A DNA stretch of 64,000 bases from Prinsepia uniflora (Eukaryota > Streptophyta > Magnoliopsida > Rosales > Rosaceae): NCBI GenBank assembly GCA_032719365.1, contig CM064867.1, positions 65,222,136-65,286,135 of the forward strand, in the 5' to 3' direction. Shown piece after piece: positions 34,801 to 45,400 of this stretch (its first letter is position 1; each line of letters opens with the position of its first letter). Under the pieces are notes generated by a model. The model was not told the DNA's origin. It did not search any database and worked only from the letters and a program-made list of their open reading frames with translations. Both the position numbers and the translations under genes were made by a program.

Positions 34801-35140
34801 GTTCACTTTACGGTTTGTAGTACCTAGACCTTGCCCGTTGAAAATCTCGGGATTATGAGGAGTTAAAGCCATATGATCTTCAAAACTCATTTGGTAGTCG
34901 TTGAATGGCGACACACCGTTACTTAGTCCCGGAATTCAAAATTAGATAATTTTTTGTGTAAGTGATCTTCATGAATATACAGTAAATATAGACGATTAGA
35001 TCGATAGATTGATGTAAAAAAATTATTTAAAACATTTTATTCATTAAACACTAATTTTAAGTGTATTTTAATCCATTTTTAGAAGTTTTGATTCAAACAA
35101 TATTTAGACGATCAAATTTTCAAGATTGGAACCATTGAAT
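31850..35140. repeat. Tandem array of about 345-bp units (about nine)
   Basis: The marker TCTCGGGATTACGAGGAGTT recurs at about 32012 (weak), 32367, 32713, 33050, 33393, 33738, 34083, 34556 and 34842. The spacing is 337-346 bp except for one interval of 473 and one of 286. Each unit also carries GTCGAATGGTGTCGCACCG-, TATAGACGGTTAGATCGATA- and AATCATCTTATTCATTAAAC-like words. Two neighbouring units hold minus-strand 82-codon ORFs of equal length (33668-33916, 34015-34263) with matching sequence such as PFDGYKMSFDD. Unit divergence looks around 10-20 percent by eye. It may be satellite-like or derived from a transposon's internal repeats. Confidence 0.88.
34320..34500. other. Irregular AT-rich segment inside the array
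   Basis: This stretch lies in the 473-bp interval. It contains poly-T, GCTAGC and a GACCGGTATCAAC phrase absent from other units. It could be a small insertion or a rearranged unit. Confidence 0.45.
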
Positions 35141-35156
35141 TTGTCTAATATAGGCA

Positions 35157-35325
35157 TTGACTATTGTTGTACAACAACTTGTTCTATGCCATATGATACA
35201 ATACGTACCGATCACGTATGTTTTCAATCAATTTTACTTGTGTTGACCATTGTTGTACAACAACTTGTTCTATGACATATGATACAATACGTACCGATCA
35301 AGTATGCTTTCAATCAATTTTACTT
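35157..35325. repeat. Direct duplication of an 83-bp unit, period 86
   Basis: 35157-35239 and 35243-35325 are near-identical. Each starts TTGAC.ATTGTTGTACAAC and ends CAATCAATTTTACTT. Each contains the 14-bp perfect palindrome TTGTTGTACAACAA. Confidence 0.85.
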
Positions 35326-35338
35326 TAAAATCCAGGTG

Positions 35339-35343
35339 CCTTT
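35339..35343. repeat. Target-site duplication CCTTT (left copy)
   Basis: CCTTT at 35339-35343 is repeated at 38291-38295. Confidence 0.9.
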
Positions 35344-36257
35344 TGACACGACCCATCCCAATCCCCCCGGGATTACCATGGAATGTGACGTGCTCCCGTC
35401 TGACAAGAGGCGCCAGACAAGGGATAACCGATTGCCATTGCCCAAACGGGCTTCCAGAGTGCGTAAGGATCGATGGAGGAGGTGTGCGATGCTCAAGTCT
35501 CTGCTGCAGTCGTATCCGGAATCAACCTGAAGGGCATTGAAAACAAAGCTGTGAGTGGACGAAAATAAACAAGTCTGTTGAAAACATTTATAAGACATTT
35601 ATGCCCCTCAGTAAAATCATATGCATGCACCAAAACCAATAATCCCATATTTATTTAGAAATAACCATTAGGGCCTTAGCCCGGAAACCAAAGCATAGTT
35701 TCAATTTCCAAAAGTAAATCCAAGAGTTATTTCATAAATCCAGTAATATGAACCATAAGGCATATAATATAAACCATAACCATTATTTTAGCCACTGCAC
35801 TATACACTCCAATCCGACATCCCTGATGTCTGACGTCCCTGACGTCAATAAGGTCACAATCACAAGGCTACGCGTGCCACTCGGGTCTCAATTTCCGAGT
35901 TCAATCCCCGAACCCCGTTCGGGTACAGCATCCCCGATGCTTAGCGTCATAGACGCTGGACGTACTAGACGTCCGTGACCTCTCCGGGGTACCTCGCCGG
36001 AGGAGACAATATAATATGGAAGGATCTATACAGTGCAGTACCAAATACATTTTATTGATATCCACATGCAAAACATATAGGTATACATAGATAAAATCCG
36101 AACCAATAGTTACGTTTCATCAAACGGGTCTCATGCCCAAATACCGTGAAACGTGCCATAACCGAATATCATCAAAACCATTTATAGATTCCAGCATGTG
36201 AACATATATAAAATGTAAACCAGGAAACATTTATTCAATTCCATTTTAGGGTCCCCG

Positions 36258-36390
36258 ACCCGCAATCACATGTAGAAATCAACTGGGCCCCTGGCCCGAT
36301 TCCACAAGTTAACTGGGCCCCTGGCCCGATCCACATGTTAACTGGGCCCCTGGCCCGATTTCATAATTCAACTGGGCCCCTGGCCCGATT
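36258..36390. repeat. AACTGGGCCCCTGGCCCGAT minisatellite in LTR copy D
   Basis: Four copies of AACTGGGCCCCTGGCCCGAT are separated by short, variable TTTCATAATTC-like spacers, with a period of about 29-30. A diverged CAACTGGCCTCATGCCCGAT occurs near 59535 in another LTR. Confidence 0.85.
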
Positions 36391-36917
36391 TTACATTATT
36401 CAAGTTCGTAACCGTTTCATGAAATCATATCCAACCACATTTATGGAAATCGGTGAAAATCCAGAAAATCTCGGTTTACGTGCAAATACGTAATTCACCT
36501 CGAAATGCGTGAAATCATTTTAAATTCACCGATATCCAAAGTAAATCGTTTAATCATAATTATAACAATCATAAAACAGTTATGCATGCATCGAATTTAT
36601 GAAACCAATGTCCACTCACAGACCGTTTAACCGAGCGCCTCGATACGCGTGCCATAGGCCTTCCCGGGCCACCTCACTATCACCGGGACTCCCAATCCTG
36701 TTCAAATCAATTTAGAGGATCACTAACCTCATCATTAACATCCTATTCAAGTCCCGTAATTTTCCCGAATTTTTAAGTATTTTTAAATTGGATTTAAAAC
36801 CTTCGGACATCCCGAACAATATCGAGACGGTGTCCGATCGACACGAAACCAATCCCAAAATGTTCGTTACAATGTATAGGATAAAAGTCATGTTGACCTC
36901 ACCTCGAGATTCGTGTC

Positions 36918-36970
36918 CACGCGCCGTCACGCGCCGCTGTGAGTGGCTGCGCGTGAAAGCCACGCGCCTG
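36918..36970. promoter_or_regulatory. GC-rich double-hairpin core of the LTR family
   Basis: This block holds CACGCGCC...GCGCGTG and the overlapping stem GTGGCT...AGCCAC (loop GCGCGTGAA). The two stems share bases, so they cannot form together. Diverged versions are in every LTR copy here (for example about 4358, 16045, 19735, 26955, 60150, and inverted near 47860, 54400 and 61850). A regulatory or RNA-structural role is inference. Confidence 0.45.
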
Positions 36971-38295
36971 CTACAGTGACTGCTACAGTCACCATCTTCA
37001 CCCGAATGACTGGTAAACGGGTCTGATTACCCGCGATCTGACCCGGCCAGAAACCTGTCAATTCCCACTTAATTTCATTAATTCAAACAGCTAAAAGGAT
37101 CGTCCTGTGTCTAATTATGGTTCTGTAAACTTAATTACACCCATAAATCCTTAATCCAACAATTCTCTCGAATTCAAACTCACGGTCAAAACATTCGAAA
37201 CTCACACAACCCATCCTGGTTTTCAAATTAAAAGGTACCGAAGCTTCGTATGACCTAACCAATCATTAATCCGTAACTAATTTCAGGAATTCTTACCCGT
37301 AGATGGTCGCCCTCAAGCTCCAAACTCCCCAGAAACTGGAACCTGCGTTCATGGCCAAACCGTGATCGATACCCTTGCCAATCGATACGGTTGAGTTCGT
37401 AATGAACCCAGAAGAGTATTACAGCCCTTGGTTTCATCCAAAACACCACACATTTTAAATTCTGATTTTCCCTCAATTTTTCCAGATTTCTCCAATCTCT
37501 GTTTCTCTCCAATTCGACAGTCCTCACTTGCCCAGAATGAATCCTCACGACTCACTCACAATTATTTAATCCAAATCAGTTGTTTAAAGCACCCCAAATC
37601 ATTCTTCAATCCTCTGTGTAAAGGTTCCCGCACTGGCCCGAAACCATTAAACAAAACCAGTCCATGTTGTGCAATCAATTGCCAGCTCCCCACATGTGCG
37701 ATCACACTTCAAAGCTACTCCAAAACAGTCCACTAATTGATAAACAATCCCTGGAACCGATCGCACAAAACATCCATCCACGGCTGCTCGATCAAACAGT
37801 ACCCACCGTGTGAAATTACAATTCTGCCCTTGTGCAGAAAATTACCAAAATGCCCCTCACGCATCCTGACCCGTAACTCGGTCATACGGACTCCAATTGA
37901 TGCGTGCCGCCTGTCTACGAACTCAGGGCATCGAGACCTTCCTAACGGTCCTCGGTCCTCGGCCATCGGACCTCCCGATCAAAAAGTCAACATTTTCCCA
38001 TACATCGTCCAAATTACGAAAATGCCCCTGGACATCCGTACATCATAACTTTCACCACGAACGTCGGAATCGAACGTGCCACCTGTCTATGAACTCGTGA
38101 CGTCCCGAACTACGTCACGGTCATCGGTCAAAGTCCATTTGACCATCCGAATTAAAAGTCAACGTTTTGCCCACGCCCAGGGGCAAAACGGTCATTTTGC
38201 ACAATTCGTCCGAAATCGCTCAACTAATCCCAGATTAGTAAATCACAATTAAATATTATTAAATCCCGATATTCGGGACGGGTCGTTACACCTTT

Positions 38296-38865
38296 CATTT
38301 TTAACTCAATTTTACTTTAAAATTCATAATAAATAAATAGAACATCCGAACAACATTCCGAAAATTACTACGAATTCATTATGGCCTGCCATTGTAGGAT
38401 AAAATTGTGTTTAAAGAATTATTATTTATTGTAATTACAATTTATAAGAAATATGAGAATCTATAGAAGGGTGTTGCAATAGATAAGAGTAATATAATAA
38501 ATTAGTAGATGTGGTAAAATTGGTTTTTATGAATTAATATTTATTTCATTTTCCAATTTATCAGAACGAAGAGAACAGAAAGTCGCAAGAAATCCATACA
38601 AATTCACGGAAAATTTATATGATTATTAAACATTTAATTTTCATTTTTCAAACAACCGAATTGTACGAAAATTAGCAATTCAACCAACCGAGTACGGAAA
38701 ATCTAGGAATAGGCCCCAAATAACAAAAAGCATTTAACTACATAAATCTGTAGAAACAAGCCCAATCAATCTAGGAAGGATCCTATAGCACCGAAACAAT
38801 CCTGACTTCTTTGCTGAGAGAAACTTGAAACACAACAAAAGCGGAGGCGCAAAATACGTGAAATC
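38296..38865. other. AT-rich spacer
   Basis: It begins with TCAATTTTACTTTAAAATTC, the phrase that also ends the 86-bp duplication left of LTR copy D. So copy D landed in that repeat. No gene is convincing here. Confidence 0.4.
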
Positions 38866-39744
38866 AAATGAGATGTTCGTGAAATAGATGATCATATCCA
38901 ATATTGACCCTAACAACAGACATGGGACCATATCCAATATTGACCCCAACCAGTCCTTGAACTCCCAATCGGGGGACAAGATAAGTAAGGACACTGAATT
39001 TGTTCTCAAGAGTGACAGCATCAAAGCAGTATATCTGCCAGAAAAAATATTTTGAAACAAAAAAGACCGAAGCCAGGTTTGAATACTTTACCTATTTAGT
39101 CATAGGAATTAATGATGTAGCTTCCCCAGTGAAGTCTGAAACCAGTAGCCTGCAACCATCCAATCTAATTTTTCTGGGATGTTAAAGGAACACGGTGAAG
39201 ATTCAACACACACACACACACACACCAAGAAAACATATATTGGATGATCAGATTATTCATCTACAGTTTGGCTGGAATGAAAAAAAATGTAAAGCAACCT
39301 AGTCCAAGATGCACAATGAATACTTGAAATATATAATCTTACGTGTGATGCAAGACCCATGGCCACCATTTGAGGACTGCCTCTGATCATATACACAATC
39401 GAACGGAATCTCAGAAGATGAACTTAATTGCAAAACCTCAGCGAATAAAACCGAACAGTTGTAGGAGACAAAGCAGAGTTTCCAGTTTGAAGCTCAGTAT
39501 GACCATTAACCAACCCATCTCTCCCTGTTTGCATCATTCCGGAGCTCTTTGATTCATCACATGCAACAACCATGAGTAAAGGGTGTGAAGATCTGAATCC
39601 TTCCTAACCCTCACACTTTGCAGGTAGGGGCTGCATCTGTAAAAATGTAACTGGATCATTGCGCCTTGACACAAGTTCACTGACATTTCGAGGAATCTTC
39701 AACATCAAGGACTTGAAATCCATTGGAATAACCCAGTAGCAGAA
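38866..39744 (-). pseudogene. ATG18h-like autophagy protein pseudogene (two exons)
   Basis: The exon at 39744-39343 encodes LLLGYSNGFQVLDVEDSS, then after a one-base frameshift NVSELVSRRNDPVTFLQM and QPLPAKCEG. It has a TAG, then GFRSSHPLLMVVACDESKSS, TTVRFYSLR, a TAA, LLRFRSIVYMIRGSPQMVAM and GLASH, ending at a GTAAG donor. The exon starting at 39034 encodes IYCFDAVTLENKFSVLTYL and GVNIGYGPM, then a duplicated VNIGYD and a stop. This is the N-terminal beta-propeller of plant ATG18f/g/h, proteins that bind phosphoinositides during autophagosome formation. The family's N-terminal start and most of its C-terminal part, including the BCAS3 region, are absent. The upstream end is cut exactly by the element starting at 39745. 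Confidence 0.82.
39208..39226. repeat. (CA)n microsatellite
   Basis: A run of ACACAC of about 20 bases lies in the intron of the ATG18h-like pseudogene. Confidence 0.9.
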
Positions 39745-40432
39745 TGATAGGTCATCAAATAAGCATTATTTTATATTATTTTATACCCTTTATACTTAGC
39801 TTTTAATATTAAAATATTAAATAAATAGATAAAATAATTTATTTTGTGTTATTTTTGTTTAAATAAATAAAGCTTGTTATTTGGAGCGTTTTGGCGAAAG
39901 AATCGTCTCGATCGGAATTTTAACGAAAATATTATGGACGAATTTCGGTGAAATAAATTCTAATTAATTGATTTTTCATTTGTTGCAGCCCAAACCCAAT
40001 TTGAAGAAATAAATTCAGCCCAGCCCAACAGAAAAAAATAAAAAGAAAAAGAAATCCAGCAAATCCGGCCCGCCATCTGCAGCCCAGCGGCCCAAATCTC
40101 CATCCCAAAGCCGTTTCAGTCTGCCAGAGCATTCCGCGCGCGCCTGCCGAAGCTCTGCTCTCTCCTTCAGCGCGTCCCCGCCGAACTGCAAGCCTTCTAT
40201 TCAGCAGCCACTCACCGAAATTCCATTCCTCTTTTCAGCAGCTCTCTGCTGAATTCTTTTTCAGCAGCTTCCACCCAACTTCCACCCAAATTCCTTCCAC
40301 TTTCCAACCCAATTTTGCAACTTTACAACTCAAACCACTTCTAAACATCATCACTAATCTTTATTACTCATCATTCCATTATTCCACATTTTTTATTGTA
40401 TTTTTATATTATTTTTTATAGCTTTTTTCACC

Positions 40433-40440
40433 TATAAATA
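40433..40440 (+). promoter_or_regulatory. TATA box of the LTR-like element
   Basis: TATAAATAGGG sits about 690 bases into the element, on its plus strand. It is followed by a T-rich leader, as in a U3/R boundary. Confidence 0.5.
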
Positions 40441-40789
40441 GGGATTCAATTCTTGTAATTAGGAGAGTCCCCCATTAGCTCTATTTCTTCCATTTTGCTT
40501 AGTTTTTAGTTCTTTTGTTTCTCTCTTTTGAGAGACATTTTTGGGGACCATTTTAACTTCTTGTAGATTTTCTTATTAATTAGTTTCCTTTTAATTCTTA
40601 TTCTTAATTTATGTTATTTTTATTTTTCTTAATTTCATTTCTTCTTTACTTTGTTCTTTGTGATATTTCTTTGAGATCTCTTAAACACATTTTATGCTTT
40701 CCTTAAGAAATACCTAGGCCAAGTAATTCTAAGGCAATTCAAGAGTTTTAAGACCGAATTCCTCGTATTTCTTCTTCCATCTTCACAAG

Positions 40790-41150
40790 TTTCCTGCCGC
40801 TGTTCGGCGATTCTTGTGAAAATCCATACTTTTCTACTTAAAGTCTTGTTATTGTTATTGGTTTTACTTATACTTCAATATATGTGTTGATATTTTCTTT
40901 CTAACATTTGTAAGTAAGAATGCAATCTCCATGTGTTTTACTTTTTGAATTTCTTTTACTTCATATGTTTTAGTGCTTAAACTTCAATTCGAAACTAAAT
41001 GTTGATCCGCTGTTCGGGGCATTTAGAATAGGAGTTGAAGAGATTAATGTTTGATCGCTGTTCGGCGCATTAAATCATTAACTTAAGGTGAATCATATTG
41101 TAAGTAATAATCCGCTGTTCGGTGCATTTATAATATGAAAAATGTAGCAT
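40790..41150. repeat. Dispersed CGCTGTTCGG.GCATT words
   Basis: CTGTTCGG occurs at about 40801, 41012, 41051 and 41115, the last three followed by .GCATT and then by TTAGA, AAATC or TATAA words. They are regular in wording and irregular in spacing (from about 210 down to about 40 and 65). Confidence 0.6.
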
Positions 41151-41338
41151 GTATTTGAGATGATTAAGGTAAGATTTCGTGATTGGTTCCATATAAGCAT
41201 GATGTTAGAGTGTTGGTAAAAATATGTGTTTGAAGAAAGTTCACTAGTACAAAGGTTAAAGTAGAAGTAGAATTAAGTATTTAATTATTTTTACTTGTTT
41301 TCTATATTTTATATTTACAACTCTTTTTCAAAACCCCC

Positions 41339-41605
41339 CTTTTCAATTCTTTATTCTTTATTCTTTTATTCTTTTAATTCTTTATTCTTTTATTATTTTA
41401 TTCTTTTATTCTTTTAATTCTTTTATTCTTTGATCCTTTTTTATTCTTTATTCTTTTATTCTTTTTATTCTTTATTCTTTCATTCTTTTAATTCTTTATT
41501 CTTTTATTTCTTTATTCTCTTATTCATCTATTCTTTAATTTATTAGTTCTTTGATGATTTAATTTTTTTTATTATTTAATTCTTTTATTCATTATTCTTT
41601 TATTC
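41339..41605. repeat. TTTATTCTTTTATTC pyrimidine-rich microsatellite
   Basis: An imperfect array of ATTCTTTT units, almost free of G, lies inside the LTR-like element. Confidence 0.85.
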
Positions 41606-41712
41606 ATTTCCCACTAACACATTATTAATGTTCCCTAATTTCCCCGGTTAAGAACGATCCCTATTTACCAATACTACATCTACACAAAAAGGGTTTAAAT
41701 TGCACAACACTC

Positions 41713-43186
41713 AAATTACGTGTTTAATTTAATGCGTAGTTTGGGCATAGTCACAAAACATGTTTGAATGAAGATGGACCATGCTATATTCTGTCAAAGT
41801 AGGCTCATATCACCTGTTTTCCACAAAAAATTAAACCACATTGAGGCTCGGACGTACTATTAGAGCATATAAAGTAGTAAATGGAACCCATTAAATCAAT
41901 TACATATCATATATGTCGTAGTTGTTTCTACATCAAAAAGCAAACAAAGCAGTTGGTTGTAGCAAATGTTGAAAGTGAATGTAATGCCCTTTACAACATC
42001 TCTTTTTAGCAATATGACATACAAGATTTTCCTAACTAATTCCATGCTTTGCTATTTTTCAACCACCCACATCTTACATTTCCTCAAACATCTCAAGTGA
42101 AAAATATATCATCATCATACTGAAATTTATGTTTCAAAACCCATTGTTTTTAAGGTTCAATGAACATTACTTGGATTGATATTCCAAGGAAGAAAATTAA
42201 TATCTCATGGATAGGGTACTTGATAAGTTTGCACCATATGTTTCAGTGAGTATAAGCCTATCATTAAATAAAAATCATTTCCATCATCTGAAAATGATAT
42301 TATCATTCCACATTCTTAAATCTCACAATAATACTTCTTGTCTAATAGCTAAATTGGTTTGACTTCAGCTTTTATGTTAATTGATTAAATTAATCAGAAC
42401 TTCATTAGTTCTCAACCTCAACACACTAAAAGCACCCTAAAACATCACTGAGAATGAACACAACCAAGACAACAATTAAGTCACGATTACCACTTTACAC
42501 ACAGGTTCATATAAAAAACACGAAGCTATTCATTCATTCCCCACCCTCATAATTCTACCAATCAAACATGTTTAAAATGAATAAAACTCATGCCCAACAT
42601 TCAAAGCAAGCCAAAAAATTCAAAATCCCCTCACATTCCACTTCACCTAAAATTTTCTCGACAGTCAAGCACAAAGCTCGAACTTTTAATTTCATTCTCT
42701 GTCACTGATATTCATCGGCTTAATATACTATGACATTAATTCAAAAATAAACAAAACAAGAATTCAAGAGCGCTCAATTCTTTAATTTCCAATTTTCCCT
42801 TAAACTCTCCTATCACCGTCAACTTCCCGAGTAGGCAGCCAAACAGATAACAAGCATTATTCCCTCCAAACATCAACTGCTATCTTTCAATCCAGAAACT
42901 AAATAATCCAGGAACATAGAAATAAAGTTTTTAAATTTTAGAAAATGAAATTAAACCTGGTCTTGGGAATCGTGAGGGTCAACTGAGATCGAGGCAACGA
43001 CGGAGGCGCTGGCTGACTGGACACCGGAAGAAGCAGTTTTAATGCAAGAGGATTTAAATTTCAAAGAATTAGGAAGCCATTAGTATTTCTTCCATGATGA
43101 CGATGATTAGTGAGAGCAATCTTGTTATGGTTCTTCTTCATAGTCAGGCAATAAGGCCCTGGAGAATGTAACCGACCACCGGGGAG
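41713..43186. other. AT-rich intergenic stretch
   Basis: No ORF, RNA gene or clear repeat was seen. Composition changes abruptly to GC-rich near 42960-43000. Confidence 0.4.
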
Positions 43187-43399
43187 CTACCGGGAGTGGG
43201 GACCAGTAGACCCTACCGCCGACGACCGTCGCCGACTGAAGGCGATCAACAATAGCATAAGATAGTCCGGCGAGGAAGATGTGGATTGGAGACGGTGTCG
43301 TTTTCTGATGGAGGAGGGAAGGTAGGGAGGGGTGGAGGTGGTGGGGGTGATGGTAGTTGAGTTTTGACCTTGAAGGGATTTGAAACGGAGACGGTTCAT
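43187..43399 (-). CDS. Unrecognised 70-codon ORF, possible first exon
   Basis: It is an ATG-started ORF in a GC-rich island. It encodes a basic, Ser/Thr/Pro-rich peptide (TTITPTTSTPPYLPSSIRKR) that would look like an organelle-targeting leader. The island at 42960-43430 differs from the AT-rich flanks, as plant first exons often do. It lies upstream of and on the same strand as the ATG18h-like pseudogene, but I see no ATG18 N-terminal motif. The evidence is weak. Confidence 0.25.
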   Translation of the reverse strand: MNRLRFKSLQGQNSTTITPTTSTPPYLPSSIRKRHRLQSTSSSPDYLMLLLIAFSRRRSSAVGSTGPHSR

Positions 43400-43989
43400 T
43401 TCGATTGGAAAATAGAAATGTAGGTTTGTGCCCTCTCCCTAATTCCTAATTCAGGAGAGTGGAAATACCACTTCTGTCCTTATGGTAAGTATTTTTTTAA
43501 CCTCACTCTCAAATTTTTTTTCTTTTCAAACATTTATTCCTGAAATTTTTTTAATTTTTTTTTCCCCAAAACCCAGAGTACTTGGTCCTCCGAAGGACCG
43601 AAGCCTGGGCGCTAACTTTTTCACTCTTTCCTTCTTTCTTCCTCTCAGTCGTCCCCTGTGCCTCTATATATAGGCAATGAAGAGATAACATGAGATAGAA
43701 CTTGGTAATTTAAATTCAAAAATTAGCTGATGATTTTCCAATTCAAAATTCAAACAGCTGGTATTTTTTGAATTCAAAGTCTGACTTTATTTTTTACTTT
43801 GCAAATATCCAAATGATAAGTACCCGACGAAATTGATTTGAATGAGTCCTTATTTTTACAAACTCATTTGAATATTTTCAGCCACATATTTTGTTAGGGA
43901 TTTTATTTCCTTAACTTTTTTTTATTTTTAATTTTAACACTCTCATAGCAGTGACACAAATTTTGTAAAATTAGATATCGACCTCTGTT
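43400..43989. other. Non-coding stretch with a GGTCCT hairpin
   Basis: It contains GGTCCTCCGAAGGACC (about 43584-43599) in a segment that is an inverted match to 18155-18190. The rest is AT-rich. No gene was found. Confidence 0.4.
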
Positions 43990-44765
43990 TAAGACAATCC
44001 CAATTGAGACCACATTACATAGTGAAGGTGAATATTAGTAGATTGTTGCCCTAATGGGAAAATGGCGTCTAATTCAACCCAATTCAATTTTCCTAGAAAG
44101 ACACTTGATTAGAGCTCGAGAATCAAATTCAACCAAGACATTCATGTGGTTGTTATGCTAAGCCAAATTTACTCCTTCAAGCTTCTGAAAGGAGAGCAGA
44201 CCCTGCATATTTGATATCACGCATAGCTCCAACACAGCTGCCTGCCTAATTGCGAATCACAGCGCCAAGTTCGGCCTGAGCATCCTTTTCCGGCCACGCT
44301 GCATCACAGTTTAATTTCACAACTGGAGAGGTGGGAGGCATCCACACATGCTAGGCAGCAAATGAAGGTCACACTAGCAAGATAGGTCCCGAAAGTTTGA
44401 TAGCTCCAAAATTCTTCTACTTGTCTGGAAATTGATCTAACCCGTTGCTGAGATTCAAAGATAATACTTTCGAAGAAAAATTTGCATCAATGCTTCCACA
44501 TTTCTCAACATGTATAGGCCACCATTGGTGCTATCCACAAACTATTTAGACCATAATTTGTGTTTGAAAAAATCATATTATGTAGCCAATTTCAAAGGAA
44601 GAAATGCGTTGAACATCAATCTTGTAATTAAGGAGACCCCCAAACCAAACACAAATTGCTACCCAGCACTGCAGTAACAAATGTTCAGTTGTTTCCAGGA
44701 ATAATTCGTAGAGAGGACAGAGCTGATTCTATCCCAGATGTCGACGAAATAAGTTTGCCTACGTT
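43990..44765 (-). pseudogene. LINE-type 3' end: zf-RVT and RNase H-like domain, decayed
   Basis: The minus strand reads YELFLETTEHLLLQCWVAIC from about 44710, then ISSFEIGYII. Further on it reads VVKLNCDAAWPEKDAQAELG, AVIRN, a stop, GSCVGAMRDIKYAGSALLSE and A. This is the RNase H-like domain with first Asp (NCDAAW) and Glu-containing LSEA, as at the 3' end of plant LINEs and related reverse-transcriptase genes. Several stops and shifts are present. No reverse transcriptase core is seen upstream. Confidence 0.75.
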
Positions 44766-45082
44766 AAATTAGGTAAGAGCCACAAGTTTATTAGAGGTAT
44801 GCACCAAGGAGAAAGAACACACCATAGACGCGACAACATAAAGGACAAGAATTTTATTCAAAATTCACCTTGAACTTACTGAAAAACCTCCCTTTGTAGG
44901 TAGAAAAGTTGCCCTAGGCTTTTAAATGCTTCCCTTTGTAGCTACATGGGGCAGCCATGTGGAAAAATTAATATGGACATTAAAGACATATATATATATA
45001 TATATATTAAACCTGATAAACAATTGAAAAATAAATTTAAATGAGGCTTATTTATTGTTTTTCCCCTTATGCTCTTTTCTTA
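44766..45082. other. Non-coding stretch with (TA)n
   Basis: AT-rich, with a TATATATA run near 44987-45008. No gene was found. Confidence 0.4.
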
Positions 45083-45400
45083 GTCTCACTCAAGGTTACT
45101 TGGTTCGGTGAAAGGGGGTCCGACCCGCGATCCAGAACACCCGACCCCAAATAGGGTACAGTTTCGATCCAAATCACCAAATCGACCGACCCAGAAATTT
45201 AAGGTAAATTGAGGGTAAAAGATGACTTAGTTACCTATGCAAACTGAATAAATGTTGAGTTTATGGAATCATTTCCTCAAAATTCTGTACGGATTATATA
45301 TACCATAACGTACCGGGATCTTCTTAATCTATCGTACCCCGTACCAGAATCCATTTTTCGTACCGAACCGACCCGCGAACCAGGTAACATTGGTCTCACT
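45083..45400. mobile_element. hAT-type MITE with 8-bp target duplication
   Basis: The element is 45091-45392 (302 bp). Terminal inverted repeats are CAAGGTTACTTGGTTCG at the left and CAATGTTACCTGGTTCG read inward from the right, with two mismatches in 17. GTCTCACT flanks both sides exactly (45083-45090, 45393-45400). An 8-bp duplication and CA-starting ends fit hAT. No transposase is encoded, so it is non-autonomous. Confidence 0.88.

Larger units (their letters stand above)
35344..38290 (-). mobile_element. Isolated LTR of the chromovirus-type family, copy D
   Basis: It is 2947 bp, starts TGACACGACCCATCCC and ends GGGACGGGTCGTTACA, flanked by CCTTT. It is in minus orientation. The part around 36000-36200 is clearly alike to the 5' LTR segment at 26430-26640 (TATACAGTGCAGTACCAAAT), so it belongs to the same family as the complete element. 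It contains the GC-rich core at about 36918-36970 and the ACGT motif at about 38098-38119. No genes are present. Confidence 0.9.
39745..41712 (+). mobile_element. Putative LTR of another retrotransposon family
   Basis: It starts TGATAGGTCATCAAATAAGC directly at the break of the ATG18h-like exon. A TATAAATA box at 40433-40440 is followed by TAATTAGGAGAGTCCCCC. It ends in a CGATCCCTATTTACCAATAC and TTTAAATTGCACAACAC stretch like the 3' ends of Tat/Athila-type LTRs. No coding region is present. No 5-bp duplication could be matched (left flank CAGAA), so the right end is uncertain. It could be a solo LTR or a truncated element. Confidence 0.5.

Noticed and set aside
31850..35140. Regular repeats as a CRISPR array
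   Set aside because: The units are about 345 bp without short repeat-spacer structure, and the sequence is a plant nuclear genome.
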